Source: an uncultured Nostocoides sp. (GTDB lineage Bacteria; Actinomycetota; Actinomycetes; Actinomycetales; Dermatophilaceae). From it: a DNA stretch of 5,668 bases. The position numbers and the translations under genes were made by a program. The DNA lies in the NCBI GenBank assembly GCA_936931335.1, contig CAKZIH010000037.1, forward strand, positions 1-5,668. Direction: 5' to 3'. The notes beneath the pieces were generated by a model. The model saw nothing but the letters and a program-made list of their open reading frames with translations. It made no database searches and was not told the DNA's origin. Below, one piece after another: positions 1 through 4,782 of this stretch (position 1 is the first letter of the stretch; every line of letters begins with the position of its first letter).

Positions 1-1
1 C

Positions 2-292
2 GCCCATGCCGAGGACGTGGGGCGGCACAACGCGGTGGACAAGGCGATCGGCGCCCTGGTGCGCGCCGGGCAGAGCGCGCCCCTGGGGGGAGCGCTGGTG
101 GTGAGCTCGCGGGCGTCCTACGAGATCGTGCAGAAGGCCGCGGTGGCCGGCATTCCGGTCCTGATCGCGGTGTCCGCGCCTTCCTCACTGGCGGTTGAGG
201 CTGCGCGCCAACTGGGGATGACCCTGCTCGGCTTCGCCCGGGAGCGCGGGGTCAATGTGTATGCCGATGCCGGCCGCCTGAGCGACAGCTAG
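2..292 (+). CDS. fdhD: FdhD, formate dehydrogenase accessory sulfurtransferase (3' part, 5' truncated by window)
   Basis: The first 96 visible residues are the C-terminal part of an FdhD-family protein. The conserved stretch EDVGRHNAVDKAIG lies at the window's left edge. It is followed by VVSSRASYEIVQKAAVAGIPVLIAV and SAPSSLAVEAARQLGMTLLGF in overlapping order, and the protein closes with the typical NVYA ending. FdhD is known to pass sulfur from a cysteine desulfurase to the bis-MGD molybdenum cofactor before its insertion into formate dehydrogenase; it acts in the cytoplasm. The Cys-x-x-Cys loop that carries the sulfur lies upstream of the window, so catalytic competence cannot be judged here. 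The full family is usually about 260-280 residues, so roughly a third is visible. The next gene starts 6 nt after its TAG stop, suggesting co-transcription. The family assignment is firm. Confidence 0.95.
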   Translation, partial: AHAEDVGRHNAVDKAIGALVRAGQSAPLGGALVVSSRASYEIVQKAAVAGIPVLIAVSAPSSLAVEAARQLGMTLLGFARERGVNVYADAGRLSDS

Positions 293-298
293 GCCGCC

Positions 299-1102
299 GT
301 GGCCCCCTCACCGGTCGGTGCGATCACCCGCGGCACCACCAATCCCAACCGGTTGCGGCGCTGCGACCGCTGGCTCACCGAAGCGCACGCGTGGCGGCTG
401 CGGGCCGCCGGTGCCGCCCCGGTGGTAGTCGACCTCGGGTATGGCGCCTCCCCGGTCACCACGCTAGAACTGCGCGATCGCCTGCGCCGGGTGCGCCCCG
501 ACGTGCGGGTCGTGGGGATCGAGATCGATCCGGCCCGGGTCGCCGCCGCCGCGCACTTGGCGGGGGAGGGCTTGCAGTTCCGGCTCGGCGGCTTCGAGAT
601 CCCCCTGCCCGGCGGTGCGCGGCCGATCTTCGTGCGGGCGTTCAATGTGCTGCGCCAGTATGACGAGGATCAGGTCCGCGGGCACTGGCAGCGGGTGGCC
701 GCTCGGCTGAGCCCGGACGGGCTGCTGATCGACGGAACCTGCGACGAGATCGGGCGTCGGGCGGTCTGGGTCGCGGTCGCGGCCGGCGGGCCGGTATCGC
801 TCACCTTCTCCTGGCGCCTGGCCGGGCTGGGTATGCCGAGCGAGATCGCCGAGCGCCTGCCCAAGGTGCTCATTCATCGCAATATCTCCGGTGAACCCGT
901 GCATACCTTCCTTGCCGAACTCGACGCCCATTGGCGCCGCTTCGCCCCCCTGTCGGCGTATGGCGTGCGCCAGCGCTTCCGGGCGGCCGCCCAGGCGATG
1001 GCGGACGAAGGCTGGCCGCTGCGCGAATCGGGCCGCTGGCGTCTGGGCGAACTCACCGTGGACTGGGTCGCGGTGGCCCCATTGGGATGGTCCCCGTGGT
1101 GA
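299..1102 (+). CDS. Class I SAM-dependent methyltransferase-like protein, substrate unknown
   Basis: This is a 267-residue soluble protein. Residues 42-52 (VVVDLGYGASP) form the glycine-rich SAM-binding motif I of a Rossmann-fold methyltransferase. Residues 71-81 (VVGIEIDPARV) form the second strand, with acidic E75 placed to bind the ribose hydroxyls. A third strand-like segment at 108-116 (RPIFVRAFN) and LLIDGTCDE at 142-150 follow. I see no NPPY/DPPY catalytic signature, so neither the methylated atom nor the substrate can be inferred, and a non-catalytic SAM-binding role is possible. The C-terminal third (about 200-267) is helical and rich in Trp and Arg. The GTG start at 299 lies 6 nt after the fdhD stop and has no convincing Shine-Dalgarno sequence, which suggests translational coupling. 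The TGA stop overlaps the next start by 4 nt (GTGA). The fold call is good; the function is open. Confidence 0.8.
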   Translation: MAPSPVGAITRGTTNPNRLRRCDRWLTEAHAWRLRAAGAAPVVVDLGYGASPVTTLELRDRLRRVRPDVRVVGIEIDPARVAAAAHLAGEGLQFRLGGFEIPLPGGARPIFVRAFNVLRQYDEDQVRGHWQRVAARLSPDGLLIDGTCDEIGRRAVWVAVAAGGPVSLTFSWRLAGLGMPSEIAERLPKVLIHRNISGEPVHTFLAELDAHWRRFAPLSAYGVRQRFRAAAQAMADEGWPLRESGRWRLGELTVDWVAVAPLGWSPW

Positions 1103-1719
1103 GGCCGACAAAGGGGATCCGGGCGGGCGCGGTGGTGCTGGCCGGCGGGCGGGCCAGCCGGATGGCGGGTGTGGACAAACTGGGCGCGGACGTGGCCGGC
1201 ATGTCCGTGCTGGCGCGGGTGCTGCGCGCCTGCGAGGGCGTGCCGGTGGTCCTGGTCGGGCCGCCCGGGCTGGCCGCCGATTTCCCGGGAACCACTGTGG
1301 TGCAAGAGGATCCGTCCTTCGGTGGACCGGTGGCGGGGGTCCGTGCGGGGGTGAGCGGACTGCATACGGACTGTGACCGGGTGCTCCTGCTTGCCGGGGA
1401 CGCACCATTCCTCACGCCTGCGGCGCTGCAGCGACTGCTCGAGCGCCTGGAGTCCAGCGGCGCGGACGCGGCCCTGTATGCCGATGCCACGGGCCAAGAG
1501 CAATATCTGTGCGCCGCCTGGCGCCGGCTGGCATTGACCCGGGCGCTGGGAGCGGCGGGCAACTCGATGCGCTCGGTGTATGCGGGGGCGCGGCTCGCCG
1601 TGCTGCCCGATACCGAGGAAGCCACCACCGATGTGGACACGATGGCCGACCTGGATGCCGCCCGTGCCCGAGCCCGAGCCCAGGGTCCCGGCTGCGACGA
1701 CTCAGGTGCCGGGAAGTGA
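1099..1719 (+). CDS. mobA: MobA-like molybdenum cofactor guanylyltransferase / NTP transferase
   Basis: This 206-residue protein has the MobA-type nucleotidyltransferase fold. The N-terminal nucleotide-binding loop is LAGGRASRMAGVDKL (residues 14-28), a version of LAGGxSxRMGxDK with K27 as the expected phosphate-contacting lysine. GGPVAG (75-80) and LLLAGDAPFLTP (96-107) follow; D101 is the expected Mg-binding aspartate. Near the end comes DVDTMADL (178-185). MobA joins GMP from GTP to molybdopterin, giving the dinucleotide cofactor used by enzymes such as formate dehydrogenase, which fits the nearby fdhD. Two departures from classic MobA are visible: RMAG for RMGG, and DVDT where E. coli MobA has an N-x-N-T stretch, so a related NTP transferase is possible. 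I chose GTG 1099 because it forms a GTGA overlap with the preceding stop. ATG 1087 is an alternative adding 4 residues. The TGA stop overlaps the next gene in the same way. Confidence 0.8.
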   Translation: MRPTKGIRAGAVVLAGGRASRMAGVDKLGADVAGMSVLARVLRACEGVPVVLVGPPGLAADFPGTTVVQEDPSFGGPVAGVRAGVSGLHTDCDRVLLLAGDAPFLTPAALQRLLERLESSGADAALYADATGQEQYLCAAWRRLALTRALGAAGNSMRSVYAGARLAVLPDTEEATTDVDTMADLDAARARARAQGPGCDDSGAGK

Positions 1720-2501
1720 ACGCCCGCCGCACGCGCCCGGCGGTGAGCCGGAGCATGATCGCGTTCTGGCTGGCGGTGCTCGGGATGTGCGCGCTCGCGG
1801 TGCAGACGTGGCTGCCGGGGCTGATCGGCAAGGACAGCGGCGTGCAGGTCAGCCGGCCCAGCCTGCTCACCGTCGCCGAGGCCGCCAGCGGGATCGTCGT
1901 CCTGCAAGACGGGGTCACCGTGAGCCTCTACGACTCGGGGATGCGGATCAGCGACCGGGACGGCATCCTGCTCGACACGGTGGTCAAGGGGTCGCTGCTG
2001 TCGGTGGCGCAGGGCTCCGTCTCTGGCTCCGGTGGGCGACGGGTCGAGCAGGTCACCGCAGGCGCCAGCGCACTGAGCGTGCAGCGGGTTCGTGCCGAGG
2101 TGGGGCGGGCGACATACGTCGGCGTGCTGACCGACAAGGCGCGCGAGTTCCCGGTGACCATCGAGGTCACCGCGGCCCGCGGAGGGCCGGTGCAGGTCAC
2201 CGCCCGGGCCCCCGGCGCGCAGGAGATCGTCTGGCATCTGGCGACCGACTTCCGGGTCCGCGGGTACCGGCCCGCGCTACCCGCCACGGGCCTGCGCAAT
2301 CGGGCCTGGTGGCTCAAGGATTCCGGCACCGGAGCGGATTTCACCTCCCTGCGCGGGGCGGACATCGCCATCCGGCCCGCCACCGCGCAGCGCGCCGTGG
2401 ATTTCCGCGAGACCGGCCGGATCGATGTGCACATCTGGTCCCCTAACGCCACCCTGGTGCTGAAGCGCCGGGCGCCCAGCCCGGACCGGAGCGCAGAATG
2501 A
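1716..2501 (+). CDS. Unrecognised membrane-anchored or secreted protein
   Basis: I do not recognise this 261-residue protein. It starts with a basic stretch (R4, R5, R7, R12), followed by one hydrophobic segment at about residues 14-37 (MIAFWLAVLGMCALAV and on), as in a signal anchor or signal peptide with the remainder outside the cell. C25 is preceded by L-G-M, which does not satisfy a lipobox, so a lipoprotein is unlikely. The remaining 220 or so residues alternate short hydrophobic strands and turns (for example VVLQDGVTVSLYDSGMRI, EFPVTIEVTA, RIDVHIWSP), suggesting an all-beta extracytoplasmic domain. It ends in a charged tail. I see no catalytic motif. GTG 1716 gives a 4-nt GTGA overlap with the MobA-like gene; GTG 1743 and ATG 1755 are alternatives that keep the hydrophobic segment. 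Its stop overlaps a mini-ORF leading to the YbjN gene. The coding call is strong; the function is unknown. Confidence 0.78.
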   Translation: MNARRTRPAVSRSMIAFWLAVLGMCALAVQTWLPGLIGKDSGVQVSRPSLLTVAEAASGIVVLQDGVTVSLYDSGMRISDRDGILLDTVVKGSLLSVAQGSVSGSGGRRVEQVTAGASALSVQRVRAEVGRATYVGVLTDKAREFPVTIEVTAARGGPVQVTARAPGAQEIVWHLATDFRVRGYRPALPATGLRNRAWWLKDSGTGADFTSLRGADIAIRPATAQRAVDFRETGRIDVHIWSPNATLVLKRRAPSPDRSAE

Positions 2502-2554
2502 CCAGGCTCCCGGCGCTGGCGCCGCTCACCGCCCGAGGACAGGAGGAGCGATGA
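2498..2554 (+). CDS. Possible 18-residue mini-ORF bridging the membrane protein and YbjN genes
   Basis: ATG at 2498 overlaps the preceding TGA as ATGA. Eighteen codons (MTRLPALAPLTARGQEER) run to a TGA at 2552-2554, which itself overlaps the ATG of the YbjN gene as ATGA. A GGAG at 2487-2490, about 7 nt upstream, could serve as its ribosome binding site. The mini-ORF therefore exactly fills the 49-nt gap in an otherwise overlapping gene string and could carry ribosomes onto the YbjN start. A short inverted repeat, CGGCGC-TG-GCGCCG (2511-2524), lies within it. The peptide resembles nothing I know, and a chance ORF of this length is quite possible. Confidence 0.3.
   Translation: MTRLPALAPLTARGQEER
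2541..2548 (+). promoter_or_regulatory. Strong Shine-Dalgarno sequence of the YbjN gene
   Basis: AGGAGGAG sits immediately before the ATG at 2551, leaving 4 nt after the core AGGAGG. It is the best Shine-Dalgarno match in the window and fixes the YbjN start. It implies that this gene can be translated independently of upstream coupling, and perhaps at a higher level than its weakly signalled neighbours. Confidence 0.75.
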
Positions 2555-3051
2555 ATGCGACCGAGGTCGGCCGACTGATCCCGCACGTGCTCGACGACCT
2601 GGAACTGGAATGGGAACCCGGAGTCGGCGTGGGCGAGTTCGTGGCCACCCTGCCGGGTGAGCGCAAGCTCAAGACGGTGGTATCCCTGGTGGTTGGCTCC
2701 GGGGCACTGAGCGCGCGGGCATTCGTGATCCGCAATCCCGACGAGAACCATGCCGAGGTCTACCGCTACCTGCTACGTCGCAACCTGCGACTGCCGGGTG
2801 TCGGCTATGCGATCGACGCCTCCGGGGACGTCTACGTCGTGGGCCGAGTTCCCCTCGTCGCGGTTGATGCGGATTATCTGGATCGCCTGCTCGGGGTGGT
2901 GCTCGAGGCCGCCGATGGGCCGTTCAACGAACTGCTCGCCCTTGGCTTCCTCACCTCGATGCGCCGGGAATGGGCATGGCGCATCTCGCGCGGGGAATCG
3001 TTGCGCAACCTGGAGGCCTTCCGCTCGCTGCTCGAGCAGTCCGCGGACTGA
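2551..3051 (+). CDS. YbjN-domain protein
   Basis: This is a 166-residue cytoplasmic protein with no signal peptide or membrane segment. It is acidic near the N terminus (VLDDLELEWEPG, residues 13-24). A beta-rich core follows (VGEFVATLPG; LKTVVSLVVG), then EVYRYLLRRNLRLPGVGYAID (overlapping blocks, about 69-89), GDVYVVGRVPL, and a helical C terminus. This layout, especially the aligned YRYLLRRN helix and the GDVYVVGRVPL strand, is what I know from actinobacterial YbjN proteins encoded next to gpmA, such as Rv0487 of M. tuberculosis. The fold resembles type III secretion chaperones, but the molecular function in actinobacteria is not established. The start is fixed by AGGAGGAG just upstream. 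A GC hairpin directly follows the stop, and gpmA begins 52 nt downstream. Confidence 0.8.
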   Translation: MNATEVGRLIPHVLDDLELEWEPGVGVGEFVATLPGERKLKTVVSLVVGSGALSARAFVIRNPDENHAEVYRYLLRRNLRLPGVGYAIDASGDVYVVGRVPLVAVDADYLDRLLGVVLEAADGPFNELLALGFLTSMRREWAWRISRGESLRNLEAFRSLLEQSAD

Positions 3052-3081
3052 GCGCCGGGCGAACTCGGGTGTGCCCGGCGC
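3052..3081 (+). terminator. Perfect 9-bp GC hairpin between the YbjN gene and gpmA
   Basis: GCGCCGGGC (3052-3060) is perfectly complementary to GCCCGGCGC (3073-3081), with a 12-nt loop. It begins on the base after the YbjN stop codon. No T-tract follows, as is common in high-GC actinobacteria, so it could be a terminator, a 3'-end stabiliser of the upstream mRNA, or part of the gpmA promoter region. It marks the likely end of the fdhD-ybjN transcription unit. Confidence 0.45.
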
Positions 3082-3089
3082 CGGATCGC

Positions 3090-3095
3090 TAGGGT
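3090..3095 (+). promoter_or_regulatory. Candidate -10 element of gpmA
   Basis: TAGGGT at 3090-3095 fits the actinobacterial TANNNT -10 pattern and lies 8 nt before the gpmA ATG. Transcription starting at G3102 or A3104 would give a leaderless or nearly leaderless mRNA. I see no good -35 hexamer; the usual position overlaps the hairpin loop and right arm. A weak GAGG (3096-3099) could instead be a Shine-Dalgarno sequence of a longer transcript, so this is tentative. Confidence 0.4.
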
Positions 3096-3103
3096 GAGGC
3101 GGT

Positions 3104-3841
3104 ATGAAGTACACCCTGATTCTCTTGCGCCACGGCGAGTCGGACTGGAACCAGAAGAACCTGTTCACCGGCTGGGTGGACGTCGACCTCACTGAGGTGG
3201 GCCGCCAGCAGGCCGTGCGCGGCGGGCAGCTGATGAAGGAGGCCGGTTTGCTGCCGGACGTCGTGCATACCTCCGTGCTGCGGCGGGCCATCACCACCGC
3301 CAATATCGCGCTCGACGCCTGTGATCGGCACTGGATCCCGGTGCGGCGCAGCTGGCGCCTCAACGAGCGCCACTATGGCGCGCTGCAGGGCTTGGACAAG
3401 GCCGCGACCCGGGAGAAGTACGGCGACGAACAGTTCATGCTGTGGCGCCGTTCCTTCGACACCCCGCCGCCGCCGATCGAGCAGGGCAGCGAATTCGACC
3501 AGAGCAATGACCCCCGGTATGCCGGCATCGAGGTCCCGCTGACCGAATGTCTGGCGGACGTCATCCCGCGACTGATGCCCTACTGGGAGAACGAGATCAC
3601 GGCTGATCTGCAGGCCAACAAGACCGTCCTGATCACCGCGCACGGCAACTCCCTGCGCGCCTTGGTCAAGCACCTCGACGGCATCTCGGACGACGACATC
3701 GCCGGGCTCAATATCCCCACCGGTATGCCGCTGCTCTACGAGCTCGGCGAGGACTTCATGCCCACCGGGGCCTCCCGCTATCTCGACCCGGAGGCGGCGG
3801 CCGCCGCGGCCGAAGCCGTGGCCAACCAGGGCAAGAAGTAG
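3104..3841 (+). CDS. gpmA: 2,3-bisphosphoglycerate-dependent phosphoglycerate mutase
   Basis: This 245-residue protein is a full-length cofactor-dependent phosphoglycerate mutase, which interconverts 3- and 2-phosphoglycerate in glycolysis and gluconeogenesis in the cytoplasm. The LLRHGESDWN motif (residues 7-16) holds H10, the histidine phosphorylated in catalysis. R61 (LRRAITTA), E88 (LNERHYGALQG, 86-96) and H180 (ITAHGNSLRALVKHL, 177-191) complete the active site and match H11, R62, E89 and H184 of E. coli GpmA. NIPTGMPLLYEL is the family's C-terminal strand region. The tail (about 225-245) is alanine-rich and probably disordered. The ATG start leaves the usual two or three residues before the first beta strand. 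The gene is separated from the YbjN gene by a hairpin and from the convergent phoU by a long hairpin, so it is probably a one-gene unit. Nothing in the protein looks abnormal. Confidence 0.97.
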   Translation: MKYTLILLRHGESDWNQKNLFTGWVDVDLTEVGRQQAVRGGQLMKEAGLLPDVVHTSVLRRAITTANIALDACDRHWIPVRRSWRLNERHYGALQGLDKAATREKYGDEQFMLWRRSFDTPPPPIEQGSEFDQSNDPRYAGIEVPLTECLADVIPRLMPYWENEITADLQANKTVLITAHGNSLRALVKHLDGISDDDIAGLNIPTGMPLLYELGEDFMPTGASRYLDPEAAAAAAEAVANQGKK

Positions 3842-3862
3842 CCCCATACGGGCATACGGCGA

Positions 3863-3903
3863 AGGCCCCGGTTCCGCGCGTGGTGCGCGCCGGACCGGGG
3901 CCT
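3863..3903. terminator. Long GC-rich hairpin between convergent gpmA and phoU
   Basis: AGGCCCCGGT (3863-3872) pairs perfectly with ACCGGGGCCT (3894-3903). The stem continues imperfectly through CCGCGCG (3874-3880) and the GCGC...CGG arm (3886-3893), with about one bulge on each side and a small loop near TGGTG. It lies 22 nt after the gpmA stop and 19 nt before the phoU stop, so it is placed to terminate both genes. There is no T-tract on either side, which is usual for high-GC actinobacterial terminators. Confidence 0.8.
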
Positions 3904-3921
3904 ACGTCGTGAGGGAACGGC

Positions 3922-4605
3922 TCAGGGGTTGAGGACGTGGTCCTCTTCGTCTTCGCGGTCCACCGCGGTGTCCCACTCGCCCGTGACCAGGAAGCCGACG
4001 CGTCGGGCCAGGGAGACGGCGTGGTCGGCGAACCGCTCGAAGTAGCGCCCGAGCAGGGTCAGGTCCACCGCGGTCTGGGTGTCACCGGCGGACTCCAAAA
4101 GCTGGCCGAAGAGCTCGCGGTGCAGGTCGTCCATCGCGTCGTCCTCGCGCTCCAGGCTGGCGGCGAGTTCCAGATCGCGACTGGCGATCACCGAGCCGGC
4201 GGAGGTGACGATGCGCTGGGCCACCTGGCCCATCTGCACGATGATGCCGCGCAGGTCGGCGGGGACGGCCGACTCGGGGTAGCGCAGTCGGGCGATCTTG
4301 GCGACGTGGCGGGCCAGGTCGCCCATGCGCTCGATGTCGGCGCTCATCCGCATCGCGGTGACCACGGTGCGCAGATCGGTGGCGACCGGGTTCTGCCGTG
4401 CGAGCAGGTCGATGGCCAGCTGGTCGAGGTCCTCGCGGGCCCGGTCGATGTGCTGGTCGGCCTCGATCACGGTGTCCGCCAGCGCGATATCCGCATCCAG
4501 CAGCGCAGTGGTCGCGCGCGAAAGCGCCGATCCGGCGAGGTTGGTCATCTCGACCAACTGGTCGGTGATCCGGTTCAGATCCTCGCGGTATGCGGTGCGC
4601 ATCAT
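3922..4605 (-). CDS. phoU: PhoU phosphate signalling regulator
   Basis: This is a 227-residue all-helical protein made of two PhoU repeats. Repeat 1 carries DLRTVVTAMRMSADIERMGD (residues 77-96), including E92-x-x-x-D96. Repeat 2 carries GRYFERFADHAVSLARRV (186-203), including E190-x-x-x-D194. These acidic pairs are the family's metal-cluster ligands. PhoU is known to link the Pst phosphate transporter to the PhoR/SenX3 kinase and to keep the Pho regulon off when phosphate is plentiful. The reading frame stays open far upstream, but homology begins at MMRTAYRED, with AAGGAG 10 nt before ATG 4605; ATG 4602 is the near alternative. Its acidic tail (DREDEEDHVLNP) is ordinary. It is transcribed divergently from the senX3-type kinase and shares with it a probable Pho-box control region. 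No pst transporter genes are in the window. Confidence 0.95.
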   Translation of the reverse strand: MMRTAYREDLNRITDQLVEMTNLAGSALSRATTALLDADIALADTVIEADQHIDRAREDLDQLAIDLLARQNPVATDLRTVVTAMRMSADIERMGDLARHVAKIARLRYPESAVPADLRGIIVQMGQVAQRIVTSAGSVIASRDLELAASLEREDDAMDDLHRELFGQLLESAGDTQTAVDLTLLGRYFERFADHAVSLARRVGFLVTGEWDTAVDREDEEDHVLNP

Positions 4606-4615
4606 TGGTTGGGTA

Positions 4616-4621
4616 CTCCTT
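4616..4621 (-). promoter_or_regulatory. Shine-Dalgarno sequence of phoU
   Basis: On the minus strand AAGGAG occupies 4621-4616, leaving 10 nt before ATG 4605 and 13 nt before ATG 4602. This favours the first of the two tandem ATG codons and argues against the much longer upstream extension of the open frame. Confidence 0.65.
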
Positions 4622-4682
4622 CGGGCCCTGGGGGCAAATAACGCATCGATAATGCCGTGCTCAGCCCACAATTTCAGCCGGG

Positions 4683-4711
4683 GATGAACGCTTATCGGCC
4701 CGCAGGTGAAC
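4683..4711 (-). promoter_or_regulatory. Probable Pho box (PhoP/RegX3 operator) between phoU and the sensor kinase gene
   Basis: Read on the minus strand, GTTCACC (4711-4705) and GTTCATC (4689-4683) lie exactly 22 bp apart, twice the 11-bp repeat of the actinobacterial Pho box, whose units start with GTTCACC. The intermediate unit (4700-4694, GGCCGAT) is degenerate. Operators of this type are known for streptomycete PhoP, and the mycobacterial homologue RegX3 also autoregulates its own locus. The box points toward phoU, and the location between divergent phoU and the kinase gene fits autoregulation of both. The 4630-4680 stretch toward phoU is more AT-rich than its surroundings, as expected for a promoter; CATTAT (minus strand 4654-4649) is a weak -10 candidate. 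Confidence 0.6.
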
Positions 4712-4770
4712 AACAGGCACCGACCTCGGGGACGCCGCTGGTCGGGCATGGGGCACCCCGGTGGACAACA

Positions 4771-4776
4771 TACGCT
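4771..4776 (+). promoter_or_regulatory. Candidate -10 element giving a leaderless kinase mRNA
   Basis: TACGCT at 4771-4776 fits TANNNT and is separated by exactly 6 nt from the GTG start at 4783. Transcription would then begin at or beside the first base of the start codon. No Shine-Dalgarno sequence is present before that GTG, which agrees with leaderless translation. I see no clear -35 hexamer; activation by a response regulator bound upstream is plausible. Confidence 0.5.
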
Positions 4777-4782
4777 GAGTCT

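Noticed and set aside
931..1098. N-terminal extension of the MobA-like frame from ATG 931
   Set aside because: The region overlaps the methyltransferase gene in another frame and encodes Gly/Arg/Pro-rich sequence. The nucleotide-binding loop normally begins within about 15 residues of the N terminus, as it does from GTG 1099.
464..1408. Minus-strand ORF (314 codons) opposite the methyltransferase gene
   Set aside because: Pro/Arg-rich shadow with no domain. The opposite strand shows a clear SAM-binding motif and stop/start overlaps.
258..1488. Shared 14-mer TGTATGCCGATGCC in fdhD (258-271) and the MobA-like gene (1475-1488)
   Set aside because: Both copies encode Tyr-Ala-Asp-Ala in unrelated proteins and the flanks do not match. 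It is better explained by the recurring octamer than by duplication.
1716..1830. Lipoprotein signal in the unrecognised membrane protein (C25 in LGMC)
   Set aside because: Met precedes the cysteine where a lipobox needs Gly, Ala or Ser, so a plain membrane anchor or signal peptide is the better reading.
1053..2237. Long minus-strand ORF (394 codons) opposite the MobA-like and membrane-protein genes
   Set aside because: The translation is low-complexity and rich in Arg, Pro, Ala and His, typical of the complement of high-GC genes. The + strand genes have recognisable motifs and linked starts.
3845..3859. CATACGG direct repeat (3845-3851 and 3853-3859) after gpmA
   Set aside because: Only two 7-bp copies next to the terminator, with no further units or dyad, so not enough to call a binding site.
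3937..4641. + strand ORF (234 codons) antisense to phoU
   Set aside because: It encodes a Gly/Val/His-rich translation with no motif, directly opposite a textbook PhoU.
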